Assembly: GCF_964340395.1 (NCBI RefSeq)
Contig: NC_135554.1
Span: 27,805,592-27,858,091 of the forward strand
DNA: 52,500 bases
Direction: 5' to 3'
DNA from: Glandiceps talaboti
Lineage: Eukaryota > Hemichordata > Enteropneusta > Spengelidae
A program made the translations under genes and the position numbers. Positions 25,405 to 36,767 of the stretch are shown in pieces (within the stretch, counting starts at the first letter, position 1; each line of letters opens with the position of its first letter). The notes beneath the pieces were generated by a model that did no database searches, was not told the DNA's origin, and saw only the letters and a program-made list of their open reading frames with translations.

Positions 25405-26800
25405 CTATAATTTGGGTTGAGAATTATTTTGCTTTCTATGATATTATAAAGGTCTTCTCTCATCAAATCAGATCATATCTAAATTGAACGCCTCTCATAA
25501 AAGGCCAGGGAACATGTAACTAGACGTAAACTGAATGCTTAGTCAGTTATTGTAATATAAGAAGACACTTTTGATTTATTCCAACTCATTGAAATGAAAA
25601 GGTCCATCAACAAGCTTAGTACACTCTTACCGTTAGGTTAATGATAGGTTTGCCGTTTGGATGATACATGTGCATGCTTCTAAGAAAATTACTTTTTTTA
25701 CTGTTTGTCAGTTGAAATCATTTGTTAGAATTTTGTAATCATTAATATTCCGATATCTTTTTGTATCAACTTGTACACTGTACATTAAAGATCAAGATAG
25801 GTCATTTAGGCGGCAGACGTTTTCATCAGTTTTTTTTACTCCACAGCAACAAAACTGATTGTGCCCATATGCATTGGATGTGTTTTTTAATCAATATTCA
25901 TATCAGTTGTAGATTGTGTAGACTTTTTTTGATGAAATGATCACCTTTACTGATGACTTCTTGACAATACCAGTATCTCAATGCAATTCTGTTGACCTTG
26001 ATTGATTGATTTATTGAGAAATAGATCAAATCAATTAAAAATAGTTGTTTCCACTGCAGGTTTCTTCATAATCACCTTCCATGATTACTTCCTTACAAAA
26101 CTAATGCTTCAATCAATGTAATTCTATTTCCGTATGTACACCATGACGGTCTAACTCTCTGTCTAATATCTTGACATTTAGTTGACATTTAGTGGCAACT
26201 TGCAATTACTGACCATTGTCATTAATTAGCTGAGAAGTGGCGCTGAGTACGAGTATCGCACGACATCTGGAAGAAGGTTTCATTCTAGGCCAATAAACTT
26301 CAATTTCGAGTTATCTATTACTTCATTTTAATGTTATGACTCCTGCCTGACATTTCGTAGTCTGGCTCAGACAAAAGTTTTCTAACACTGCTACATTTCA
26401 TCGCAAAGACATTACTTAGATTGCAATATTTTGTTGGCATGGAGATGTTTTAAACAATACTTGGAACAAAACAGATCTACCCTATTTAACGACAAGCATG
26501 TAATGATTTGGTTCGTTAGAATGAGCGGAGTTAGTGGTGTGTGTTTTAATCAGTGTCTCGTTTATGAATAGGTGAGAACAGGAAACTACCTACCATAACA
26601 ACACCCACCACAACGTCCTATCAACTACCATGTGATTTTCAAGGAAATTAAAACGTCCTCATTGATAGGGCGTGAGATAGTTTAATTTTGGTACACATTT
26701 TTAAAACTGTGAAACGGAAGCATTGTTTACAAAGTGACTGCGTCATAGGAAGAGATAAGATTGATCCTAAGACATTGATGAGATGACAATGATCATGCTT
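25403..26800. other. Intronic unique DNA, no gene seen
   Basis: About 1.4 kb; no supportable gene or array. Confidence 0.45.
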
Positions 26801-26807
26801 GGTCTGA

Positions 26808-27225
26808 CTCGGGGGGGGGGGGGGTAATCCCATAGAAAGAGTATATAAGTATGTACCGCTGTTTTGACCCCCTTTTTCGACTTATGTAGACTTTTGAGTC
26901 TTGATTTTTAAAGCAATTATGTAGAGGTTTGACTCAACTCTTTGAATGCACGTACGACTTTTCACCCCATATTTTGAACAAGGTTGTTTCCACGGGTTGT
27001 TTTCAGTCATTTTTATCGGAAGTAGGCGCCCCTCCCTCCAGCCCCCGGGCAGCCAATGAACTAGCGATGACTGAAGCATGCACGTGTCACTTGAAAGTGT
27101 ATCGTTTGACCCCTATTTCTGGCTAAAATGTAGACTTTTGACCCCTACTTTTTGAAGTTTGTGGTTGTAAGTTTTGTCCACCAGGGTGCACATGTACCCA
27201 TTACCCACCCGAGTACCCCCCGGGG
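26808..27225. mobile_element. Candidate non-autonomous DNA element with G-run termini
   Basis: The left end is CTCGGGGGGG...TAATCCCATAG and the right end, read on the minus strand, CCCCGGGGGGTACTCGGGTG, giving inverted CGGGGGGTA-type termini. Inside, variants of TTTTGACCCCTATTTTT recur at least four times. Similar G-run-ended elements are common in marine invertebrate genomes. No transposase frame and no clear target duplication are seen, so the assignment is tentative. Confidence 0.45.
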
Positions 27226-28084
27226 TTTAGCTAAAAGTACAATGAACACGTACGTGGGATCAGACATGACAATGTATAGTATACTTGATTGTCAAAATTA
27301 TTCATTTCTTGCCTGAAATATGAGGACAATATCCTTATGCTCGTAAAAGCATTCTTTTCTACAAAAAAGGCTAGGCCATGTATAATGACCATTGCAACAT
27401 TCTTCTACCACTTCATATATAAAGACTATGCAATGATTGCAATCTTATAAATGTACATTTCAACACTATAATGATCACCAACCCACTTGGTTGCAATGTT
27501 ATTCTGTGTTTGTATACATTAACTGCTGATAGCAACTTACATGTAACTGAATCATTATGTCTCAAGTGTTTATATCCGAATAATTTATACAAATAAGATG
27601 TATTCTCCTTTGTATAGTCCTAATTCAGTTCATAATATATCCACTGGGGGAGGAGGGGGGTAATATTGACTTTTTACCTCTCCTTATTCAGTCCACACTT
27701 TACCCACTGGGGTAATATTGACTTTTTACCCTTTGACCTCCTTTTGATGGGACTAAACTTTAACAAATTATTTTCAACATGGATTGCTACTTATCCTTTC
27801 CTTTGTATGTTGTATCGACAATCTAGTACTTCGTACACCGAAACAATAGAAACGATATAGGAGAGTGGATACCAATTTAGCCTGATTAGCATCTCTGTTG
27901 GAGACATGCCGGAGTCACAATTTAAAATAAGCCTCATGCCATGGAACGTTTCAGTAAACTATGTAAACGGGTGTTATCTATCTTGCTGCAGCATCCCCAT
28001 ATTGTCTGACAATAATCAAAGTAAGGTAAAACAAAGCTATTATAGAATTGCCGCCTTGCCGATTGTGGAAGAAAACACTTTATT
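27226..28084. other. Intronic DNA, no gene seen; ~65-bp direct repeat at 27630-27735
   Basis: Two copies of CACTGGGG...GGTAATATTGACTTTTTACC lie at 27641-27679 and 27704-27731. No gene evidence. The right part of this stretch may be further decayed sequence of the adjacent LINE. Confidence 0.5.
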
Positions 28085-29498
28085 CATTCAGTTTTACATT
28101 CCAGTCACTACGTGACAAGTATGTTCTTTCTGTCGAGTTGTAACTACCATACAGTTTGCCTTGTCAATGTTACAGTACATTTTGTCTTGTCAATGTTAGG
28201 GCACAGTTTGTCTTGTCAATGTTAGGGTACATTTTGTCTTGTCAATGTTAGGGCACAGTTTGTCTTGTCAATGTTAGGGTACATTATGTCTTGTCAATGT
28301 TAGGGTACAGTTTGTCTTGTCAATGTTAGGGTACAGTTTGTCTTGTCAATGTTAGGGTACAGTTTGTCTTGTCAATGTTACAGTACAGTTTGTCTTGTCA
28401 ATGTTAGGGTACATTTTGTCTTGTCAATGTTAGGGTACATTTTGTCTTGTCAATGTTAGGGTACAGTTTGTCTTGTCAATGTTAGGGTACATTTTGTCTT
28501 GTCAATGTTAGGGTACAGTTTGTCTTGTCAATGTTAGGGCACAGTTTGTCTTGTCAATGTTAGGGTACATTTTGTCTTGTCAATGTTACAGTACATTTTG
28601 TCTTGTCAATGTTAGGGTACAGTTTGGCTTGTCAATGTTAGGGTACATTTTGTCTTGTCAATGTTAGGGTACAGTTTGTCTTGTCAATGTTAGGGCACAG
28701 TTTGTCTTGTCAATGTTAGGGTACAGTTTGTCTTGTCAATGTTAGGGTACATTATGTCTTGTCAATGTTAGGGTACAGTTTGTCTTGTCAATGTTAGGGC
28801 ACAATTTGTCTTGTCAATGTTAGGGTACATTATGTCTTGTCAATGTTAGGGTACAGTTTGTCTTGTCAATGTTAGGGTACAGTTTGTCTTGTCAATGTTA
28901 GGGTACAGTTTGTCTTGTCAATGTTAGGGCACATTTTGTCTTGTCAATGTTAGGGCACAGTTTGTCTTGTCAATGTTAGGGCACAGTTTGTCTTGTCAAT
29001 GTTAGGGTACAGTTTGTCTTGTCAATGTTAGGGTACAGTTTGTCTTGTCAATGTTAGGGCACAGTTTGTTCTCAGTACACCAATCACTAATACTACCAAG
29101 GTCACCGTTAAACTTGCACTCAAGATCTATTCACTGACTGTGCTGACGTATAAATAAATCGTAGACATATCGAACATATCGATTTCGCAATCCGAAGTAC
29201 AACGTGATATACAAGCGGTCTTATGATCGAACCTTGTACCCCAACCTATGGGGGGAACGCTTTCAGAAATTCAACTATTGACAGAAACCCATTGCTTCCT
29301 ATTCGCAAGATAGGATCTGAATAAATGTGCATATGCAATTAATTCGAGTTATATTTCATGATTCACAAGGTCAAGCGCCTTCCTTAGATCTAGGAAGATT
29401 ACACCAACCAGATCTTTGTTGCCAATGTCATTACTCCAATAGACTAATAGTGCAGTTACCGTTCGGCAAGAGTGAAAAGTACGGAACCCAGACTGTTT
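28085..29498 (-). mobile_element. LINE reverse-transcriptase remnant split by a minisatellite
   Basis: Minus-strand pieces read QSGFRTFHSCRTVTAL and VGVIFLDLRKALDLVNHEI (29500-29349), then SYLANRKQWVSV and a degenerate RVGVPQGS-like segment (about 29300-29200). A broken catalytic region follows in which the YADD box is not intact, then DLGSISDWCTENKLC and NIDKT, and after the minisatellite CMVVTTRQKEH. The order matches the central domain of Jockey/CR1-type reverse transcriptases. Stops and frameshifts show it is dead. Upstream it is cut by the (CATA)n array at 29499-29688. Confidence 0.85.
28151..29070. repeat. 26-bp minisatellite, ~35 copies, derived from LINE sequence
   Basis: The unit is CAGTTTGTCTTGTCAATGTT plus AGGGTA, with variants TACAG/TACAT/CACAG and an occasional ACAGTA in place of AGGGTA. 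On the minus strand one unit reads as the NKLC-NIDKTNCT part of the reverse transcriptase, and RT-like sequence continues on both sides. The 26-base period is not a multiple of three, so the expansion destroyed the frame. Confidence 0.93.
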
Positions 29499-29688
29499 AT
29501 ACATACATACATACATACATACATACATACACACACGTATACATACATACATACATACATACATACATACATACATACATACATACATGCATCCATCCAT
29601 CCATCCATCCATACATCCATGCATGCATGCATACATACATACATACATACATACATACATACATACATACATACATACATACATACAT
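29499..29688. repeat. (CATA)n(CATC)n(CATG)n(CATA)n compound microsatellite
   Basis: About 190 bp, lying only 57 bp from the donor of cyclase exon 1. Includes a CATCCATC block and a CATGCATG block. Confidence 0.95.
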
Positions 29689-29744
29689 GTTGGCGACCAA
29701 TATACTTTGTACACCCATATGATAAATTTCATCAACTAACTTAC

Positions 29745-31091
29745 CTCGAGTGGTGTAATACTGCTAGCGAGTTCTGTAAACCCAACGATATCACTGAAGA
29801 AAATAGTTACCGAGTCGAAACATTCAGCATTTACGGTCTTATTTCGCTTTAGATCGTCAGCAACAGTCGGTGGTAACATTCGATAAAGTAGATGTTCCGA
29901 ACGTTTCTTTTCTTTATTAAGTTCCATAGTTTTCTCCGTCAATGTCAAGGCGTAGAGTTTGATAGCAGATGTCATTCTATTAACTGACATTATATACATG
30001 ATGCTTATAATAGGACAAACTAACAAAACCAAAGCCAGTATCACTAAACTTATGGTGACATCGAACACGGCTTGCTCAATTTTCTCTTCAAGCATGATGT
30101 AGATAGACTCTGTTATCATATTCTCAAGCTGGGTATGTATATTTATATAATTAGTCATGTTATCGAACCAGTAAAGGCTTTGGATAACATCTGCATTTGT
30201 TATGTTATTTGCGTATATTTCTCGTTTTAGCTTGTCAAGTTCACGTCGAAGTCTTTTGGAGGAATCGAGAGACATTATTTCATCGTATTTGTCTTGTACG
30301 GGCTGAAAGTATTGTTTACTTTGTTTCATGAGTGTTTCTGTGGCAGCGGATATCTCGCAAAACCATTGACTCTCCTCTAAAGTGAAACCTCCCATTCCAT
30401 AGAACGTTCCTCCCATTGCTCTCTCAATACCCATGGCGTCTTTGGTTCGGAGCAGGGTATCATACGCCATCACTGCTCTCCATAATACCCAGTCAGCTGT
30501 CATATCTATTCTTGCTGTTACCCAACTGATGATCATATTGTTAATGTACGTGTAAAAATCAATTTCTTTTTTAAAATACCCGCCGGCCTGCACTTTTGAA
30601 CGATGGTCATGTAAATATTTGTAAAAACTCTCTTTAGAAGCAAATTCAGGACCATCCTTTTCTTCAGCTGGCCAAACTGATATGTCATTTATTGCAGCGT
30701 TGGTGTTTTCATAGAACGAGCGCAAATTTGACAAAGCATCACTGCTGTTTGAGCTTAAATATACTGCAGTCATTCCGCGTTCTCTTTGCAATGCAGTCAC
30801 CAAGGCACCGGTATAGATGCTGATTCTGATCTCACTTCGTGCGTCTTCTACGTCCGACTTATTTTTCACGGTACCCTGGACCTGGAGACCAGTTTGAATA
30901 ACGATTACAATGATAGGTGCAAAAAGAATAGCAAGCATTTTTGCCATACGTATACGCCGGTTCCGAGATTCCGTTCTCCAATCCGACGTAAGATCGAGCT
31001 CTGTTGGAGTGATACTTACCACGCTCAGCCGATGACGAGAACTGACATTTGAAATCGTGCTGCCAGGCAAATTTTCTCGAAAAACAGCCAT
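29745..31091 (-). CDS. NIT-domain receptor guanylate cyclase, exon 1 (N-terminus, NIT domain, start of catalytic domain)
   Basis: A membrane guanylate cyclase that would make cGMP from GTP. Exon 1 encodes residues 1-449 of a 604-residue product. Seen in order: a cytosolic tail; transmembrane helix about 52-70 (LAILFAPIIVIVI); a NIT (nitrate/nitrite-sensing type) domain about 88-335 with LQRERGMTAVYLSS and GIERAMGGTFYG; transmembrane helix about 344-370; a charged signalling helix with LLYRMLPPTVADDLK; and the opening of the cyclase domain with metal-ligand Asp434 in FFSDIVGFTELASS. The donor is CTCGAG/GTAAGT, phase 0. The ATG at 31091 is the first after an in-frame TAA about 15 bases upstream, so the start is well supported unless a spliced 5' exon exists. 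NIT-type cyclases are known in annelids and placozoans, where they are linked to nitric oxide; that role here is inference. Confidence 0.95.
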
Positions 31092-31771
31092 GCTGTGTCG
31101 TATTTATGCTTTGGCACGCTAGTTTCCAAAATGAACTTCTCATGTATTTCACTCTTTAGGTATATAGTTTTGTCGATAGTTGCTTAGTATATAAACATTC
31201 TACACGTCCATAGAAACAGCGTTAGTTGAATATCCCTGACTCCTGCGACAAACCTCAGTGCGTGCCAATCGAGGTTTTAATACTGCAAGACTACGTTAAC
31301 TCACATATATCAGCTACTACAATAGCTGTACCCGTCCAAGCTCCGAGTATGAAAGAAATACAAAACAATACTCACCAAATGGAGAGAGAGCGCCTCTCAA
31401 GGACGCATGTGTAGAAGAAAAATTATGATAATCTGAAATATAGGGCTTAGGTAACGCTAGGCGTGCTTGTCAGTTATAAAATGTGTTTAACCTTACGAAG
31501 GGAACTCAAACACTCCATTGTCGAGGACTCCCCACTAACAACTTTGAAGTACACTACATCACATTTTCTGAATCTTTTTACATACTTATATTGGTATTCA
31601 GCTAATATTGTACTGGTTTGGCGCGATATCAATAATATATACCCTGCACTTTTTGTAAATGTATGCAGCACCATATACTAGTATAGCATTCAATAAAAAT
31701 AGCGCCGGCGACGTGGTAGCACCACTGTACTGTTTATGTGTTATTTTTAAAGTGCTACCCACATTTAATGT
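31092..31771. other. Upstream region of the cyclase gene
   Basis: It should hold the cyclase 5' UTR and promoter. An in-frame stop and a TATA-like CATAAATA lie only about 10-20 bases upstream of the ATG, too close to be trusted as a promoter. No other gene is seen. Confidence 0.4.
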
Positions 31772-31921
31772 CATCCATCCATCCATCCATCCATCCATCC
31801 ATCCATACATACATACATACATACATACATACATACATGCATGCATGCATACATACATACATACATACGTACGTACATACGTACATACATACATACATAC
31901 ATACATACATACATACATACA
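31772..31921. repeat. (CATC)n(CATA)n(CATG)n(CATA)n(CGTA)n compound microsatellite
   Basis: About 150 bp of tetranucleotide blocks starting with eight CATC units. Confidence 0.95.
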
Positions 31922-31929
31922 TTATTATA

Positions 31930-32030
31930 AATATAATTTACCCAATACAAAAACAATATATTGATAACAATATTGAAAATCAGAATACAAATGTAATTTT
32001 GACAAATATCAATAATTTTTTTTATGGATT
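31930..32030 (+). repeat. Local duplicate of 32768-32855
   Basis: AATATAATTTACC, then ATCAATAACAATAT-like and TGTAATTTTGACRAATA occur in the same order at both places, about 838 bp apart. The TTAA-flanked MITE lies between them. Confidence 0.6.
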
Positions 32031-32111
32031 GTATATACAAATGCATAAATAAAGGAAAGTGTTCTCCTCATTAAAAAAACAGCCAGTTACTAGTCATCGT
32101 TACTTAGTTAA

Positions 32112-32349
32112 CCCCACAGGGGCGTGTAATATTTCATAGATTGTTGTTTTCCAGGTCTACAGACTAAATATAACAACCTTTTGAGTAATATATATTCCCA
32201 CATGTAAAGGGAAGTGACATATAATATTTCTAAGTAGTATAGAGATTGATACATTTGTAGCAGCAAGATTCGTACGATATTTTCCTAAGAAAACGGCATT
32301 CTAAGCAATAAGAAAACAACAATCTATGAAATATTACACGCCCCTGTGG
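32112..32349. mobile_element. 238-bp MITE with ~38-bp terminal inverted repeats and TTAA target duplication
   Basis: Left arm 32112-32151 and right arm 32312-32349 are reverse complements (ACAGGGGCGTGTAATATTTC, then ATAGATTGTTGTTTTC) apart from two extra C at the left end. TTAA sits directly on both sides (32108-32111 and 32350-32353). Ends of CC...GG type with TTAA targets are typical of piggyBac-like non-autonomous elements. No coding capacity. The near-perfect arms suggest a fairly recent insertion. Confidence 0.88.
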
Positions 32350-32353
32350 TTAA

Positions 32354-33749
32354 CCCGGCTGTTGGTTACTAAGGTTATTTCACACGAGAGAACACAGCTA
32401 TGTTTAAAAAAACCCAGTTTACTTCATTTTATTCAAATAAAGAATAAAAAGGCCCAGTGACTTGTGCGAATGTAAATTCTCCTTAGAGGCATGGTGACAA
32501 GCCTTTACTTCCGTACACTTCATACCACCATTGGTGGTCTGAACGTACACAGAACCCACACCCTGACGTGACTTTCACCAGAACTTGCAACACGTTGAAT
32601 ACTAATGAAAGTTTTATGAAACTCAAATACACTTTATTTGAATTGCATTACGCATGCGTACTCCTTGATGAACAAGTTGACGCGCAACGGAAATAAGATT
32701 GTAGCTTGAGGATATGAATTTTATGGCAAGTACATAGAACGTTGGACTAAATATAAACTCGATCAATGCAAATATAATTTACCGAATATTTAATAAATTC
32801 ATCAATAACAATATAAAATGTGTAATTTTGACGAATACTAATACATTTTTGACGATAATTAAATACGTATAACCACCCACATTAATAGTACGAACATAAA
32901 GATTGATTTTTACACTGACGAGAACGATTTTGAGATTAATGTGTAAACATGAATAGGAATGTCATTTTATGCATGGAATTGTGTTTTATTGAATATTGCA
33001 ACACATGGCTTGCCATATTTATGTGACCACCAGTCGCTTGATTCTTTCACAAATAATTATATGTTTGTGTTATTAAATTTTGAATGCTTTTTGTCCAAAT
33101 CTGTTTCTTGAAATTTGTTTGATGGGTACGGTGAACTATGCAGATAAGAATCTAGAATGCGTCACAAGTGTACCGATTCAAAAATGTCTACCATGAAGAC
33201 GAAAATGTACGATTTGAAAATTAACAAAAAATGATTGTAAACACCAGCAATGTAATTGAGTCATGATTTGAAAATGAAAGGGTGTCTACAAATCATTGCT
33301 CGTAGACTTTTTGGCCATGATTGAAAGCCAAAAATGTCTATCGCGCAGACCAAAATGCCGAATTTAACCAACAGGTATTTATCGACACAACAGTGAATAC
33401 GTTACCGCCAGTGGAGAAACCCTGAGAAAGTAGCGTTCGTGCGTTTTAATAGTGAAGTCAATTTATCTTATTTGAAAGATTACGAACATGTACAGTGTTG
33501 AACACGACCGGCCGCTGGTTACCGTTAGCTTGACGACTGTTGTTTTAGTACATGTGTGGTATTTATATTAAGGCAAATATATAATAAACTCAATTACTTG
33601 AACGTGTTACTTGGTTACTATATCCAGGAAATGGATTTCTTGTTCGTCGTCGTAATATGAAAGGAGACGAAACAACCTATCAACATTTTTCAAATTTCAA
33701 TTCGAAATTACCGTTTATTTATCAAGGAAAGAGTCAGTTGATTTTCCGG
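32354..33749. other. Intergenic DNA, no gene seen
   Basis: AT-rich. Contains the second copy of the 31930 duplicate (32768-32855) and a ~37-bp direct repeat of CAAAAATGTCTAYC... at 33178 and 33331. No coding evidence. Confidence 0.5.
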
Positions 33750-33812
33750 CGGAGCAGATAAACAATACACCCCTTGGCAGGCAATTGAACCTATGAGAAC
33801 AGATGAATTTTA
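33750..33812 (+). repeat. Left part of the 45-bp tandem array, separated by an insertion
   Basis: About 1.4 units of ACACCCCTTGGCAGGCAATT followed by GAACCTATGAGAACAGAT. The unit breaks at TTA (33810-33812), exactly where the inverted-repeat element starts, and resumes at 35307. Confidence 0.85.
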
Positions 33813-35306
33813 GGGGTAGACCATTCGATATCCGGGGGTGGGGGTGGGGGGTGAGGGGCTTGGAAGATTGGTGGAGAGTCATTTTTTTTCACACCTGCTT
33901 GCCTGAGAATTATTTTTTTTCTCCTTCGCCTATGCTGCTTCTTTGAGATATCCGGATTTTTTTTATGTCAGTGTTGAACACCTACTTTTGTTGCCACAAT
34001 TTTCTGTTTGGTTTTCGCACAGGGTAATACAGAGAGTTAAAAGATGCTGTTCTATCACACACAGATTTTATTTAGAAAACTACATATTTCATACATGTTT
34101 GATTTTAATAATTTACAAACTTTCCAAGACAGGTCTAACATGTAAAAAGCAACTACGTGAGGTTGAAACATTTTTGAAATAAAGTTTCATAGCATCTTGA
34201 CAGTAAGAGGTGGAGGGAAGAACTTTGATTTGAGGCTTGGACATGTCTACCTCTTGTTGTGTTGTGTGTGTGTGGGGGGGGGGGTGTGTATGTGGGGGGG
34301 GGGGTCCTAGGGGGTCTCCCCTAGAAGCATTTGAAGTTGTTTTTTTTACCAATTTTGGTGAATCTTATTGTTAGTTTAACGAATGAGTGTCCTCTGGGGT
34401 GATGGAGTCCAAGCCCCCCCCCCCGGCAGATCTGCAGTTTTTTGTTTCTATTTAGGCAATTTTTAGGTTATTCATAGCCGCTGAGATATATATTGCCAAG
34501 CTTCGAAAAGCTATTAAAAGTAAATATAACTTTTAAGTTTTCCATGTTATAAAAGTGGGCCTGTAACATTGGTATAGGGGCATTGATGTTGCATGTATAG
34601 TAAAGTTACTGATGTGTTAGAGCACTTTAGGAGGTCATACCTAGTGTACAATAGAAACTTGAATTTGAGTTGTGCACGTGGTGTCGATACATGTAGTGTC
34701 CGAAATAGGACGTATATTCATCCCTTCTGACAAATTCATACTGAAGAGACTAGAACAATTTAGATTAAGTTCTTTTGTAAACTATCTAATAGTATGAAGA
34801 TTACGATAACAAAACCTTCAAGTTCACTTTTGCCCCAAAGTGCAAGATAAGTGAAGCACTGATTGTGAAACAGCCAAACACTTACATGTCATGTTCTGTA
34901 ACTAGTGTGGTAGCTAGGTAATGCATGTATTATATGTATAATTTTATGTATAGTTATGTTTGAACCCTTACATGATGTAATATTTAAACAATTTATGAAA
35001 GAAACAGAGACAAGAACAAATATATATATGTACCACAGGCTAACGAAACTGACTGGTCCCTGACATGTGTTGGAAAATGTTTGTCATGATTTGACAAGTG
35101 TCCTGGTTGGAAAGGTACGAGCAGGTTGAACAGTATACTCGAACCTGTGCATCATTTCCCTGCCAAGACATTTTTTTCTAGCAGCAGTGGTCCATTTTTT
35201 TTCCATCACCCACTCATATCCGGATTTTTTTTCAAGCAACTTCATTTGGCATATTTTTTCCCGAAATATTCCAAGCCCCCCCCCCGGATATCAAATGGTC
35301 CACCCC
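33813..35306. mobile_element. 1494-bp terminal-inverted-repeat element (PIF/Harbinger-like, non-autonomous) with TTA duplication
   Basis: Left terminus GGGGTAGACCATTCGATATC and right terminus on the minus strand GGGGTGGACCATTTGATATC match for about 29 bp with two mismatches. Both are followed by a G run and CTTGGAA. TTA flanks both ends. Removing the element and one TTA restores a normal 45-bp repeat unit. A 3-bp TWA target duplication with G-rich ends is typical of PIF/Harbinger elements. No transposase frame remains. Internal G-runs, T-runs and repeated ATATCCGGATTTTTTTT lie near both ends. Confidence 0.85.
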
Positions 35307-35900
35307 TTACGCCCCTTGGCACGTAATAGAACCTATGAGAACAGATAAACATTACACCCCTTGGCAGGCAATAGAACCTATGAGAACAGATAAACATTAC
35401 ACCCCTTGGCTCGCAATAGAACCTCTGCGAACATATAAACATTACAACCCTTGGCAGGCAATATAACCTATGAGAACAGATAAACATTACACCCCTTGGC
35501 AGGCAATTGAACCTCTGGGAACAGATAAACATTACACCCCTTGGCTCGCAATAGAAACTATGGGAACAGATAAACAATACACCCCTTGGCAGCCAATAGA
35601 ACCTATGAGAACAGATAAACATTACACCCCTTGGCAGGCAATGGAACCTCTGGGAACACATAAACAATACACCCCTTGGCAGGCAATTGAACCTCTGGGA
35701 ACAGAACTGATAAACATTACACCGCTTGGCAGGCATTTGAACCTCTGGGAACAGATAAACATTACACCACTTGACAGGCAATTGAACCCCTGAGAACAGA
35801 TAAACTTTGCACCCCTTGGCAGGCAATTGAACCTCTGGGAACAGATAAACATTACACCCCTTGGTATGCAATTGAACCTCTGGGAACAGATAAACATTAC
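35307..35900 (+). repeat. 45-bp minisatellite, ~13 copies
   Basis: Unit ACACCCCTTGGCAGGCAATT, then GAACCTCTGGGAACAGATAA and ACATT. The period is a multiple of three, so a 283-residue minus frame with a 15-residue repeat stays open across it. Its content follows the DNA repeat and runs into the neighbouring GGAT repeat, so it is not treated as a gene. Confidence 0.93.
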
Positions 35901-36078
35901 ATAATTGATTGATTGATGGATGGCTGCATTGGATGGATGGATGAATGGATGGATTGATGATACTTGATTGATGGATGACTGCATTGGGTGGATGAATGGA
36001 TGTATAGCTGGCTTGATTGCTGGATGGTGCATTGGGTGGATGGATGGATGGATTGATGATAATTGATTGATGGATGGG
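35901..36078. repeat. GATTGATGGATGG / (GGAT)n repeats
   Basis: Three degenerate units of roughly 55-60 bp built from TTGATTGATGGATGG, TGCATTGG and (ATGG)n. Confidence 0.8.
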
Positions 36079-36585
36079 TTGAAAGTGTGTCATGGATCAT
36101 ACGAGACGGAGTTCGTTCACCATCCAAATTCTTCCTCCCTTCTTGATTGAATGACCTATTATTTTGTATGATTTTCAATGAATGCAGCAAAGCTATAATT
36201 TCCATAAATTTAGTAAAAAATCATCGTATAATGGATAAACTGAATAGTAGGACCCAATTAGTCTGCCTATATAAGTACAGTGATTCACTTTTTCTTGAGT
36301 TTTTTTTTTAAAAAAAGGGCGTTGGTTAATGACGCTGTGATTGTAAGTACAGTACAGTTATTGTTCCACCTTCGCTTTCAGTTTTGATAATTAGCTATTT
36401 TCGAAATCTATAAGTCAACGTCAGGTGCAGCGTAACATAAAGGAATCACGTCATTTGTATATCTTGTTGGCTTTTCCCGCCTACTTAAAAGATATTACAA
36501 TACTTCCATACCAGCATACGGATCATACTCCACTCTAATTAATCACACCCACCTACTTCAGTCAAGGAAATGAAAGACATTTACA
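36079..36585. other. Intergenic DNA, no gene seen
   Basis: AT-rich unique sequence; no gene evidence. Confidence 0.5.
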
Positions 36586-36589
36586 ATAT

Positions 36590-36674
36590 AAAGACGTAAA
36601 GTGTGTAAAACGTACCGGAAAGAAATAAAGGGTGTAAAAAGTACCGGAAAGAAATAAAGGGTGTAAAAAGTAAG
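36590..36674. repeat. 33-bp direct repeat, ~2.5 copies
   Basis: Repeated GTGTAAAAMGTACCGGAAAG followed by AAATAAAGG. Confidence 0.8.
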
Positions 36675-36767
36675 CTTACATAAATCGGATAACAATTGAC
36701 CATATTTATATTTAAAAAAATATTCGCCTCTAATTGAACACACCTACACTGGATTAAAGAGAACAAA

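Noticed and set aside
28151-29070. TTAGGG hexamers in every unit, suggesting an interstitial telomere
   Set aside because: TTAGGG occurs once per 26-bp unit and is not itself tandem; the unit is explained as LINE-derived sequence.
29736-29744. Reading cyclase exon 1 through to its in-frame TAG
   Set aside because: The stop lies in the donor GTAAGTTAG; splicing to exon 2 restores the continuous cyclase motif.
31100-31109. TATA-like CATAAATA before the cyclase ATG
   Set aside because: Only about 10-20 bases from the start codon, leaving no room for transcription initiation and a 5' UTR.
35242-36093. 283-codon minus-strand frame with a 15-residue repeat
   Set aside because: It exists because the DNA repeat is 45 bp, a multiple of three. 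The repeat continues unchanged on the far side of a transposon, and the frame runs into (GGAT)n sequence.
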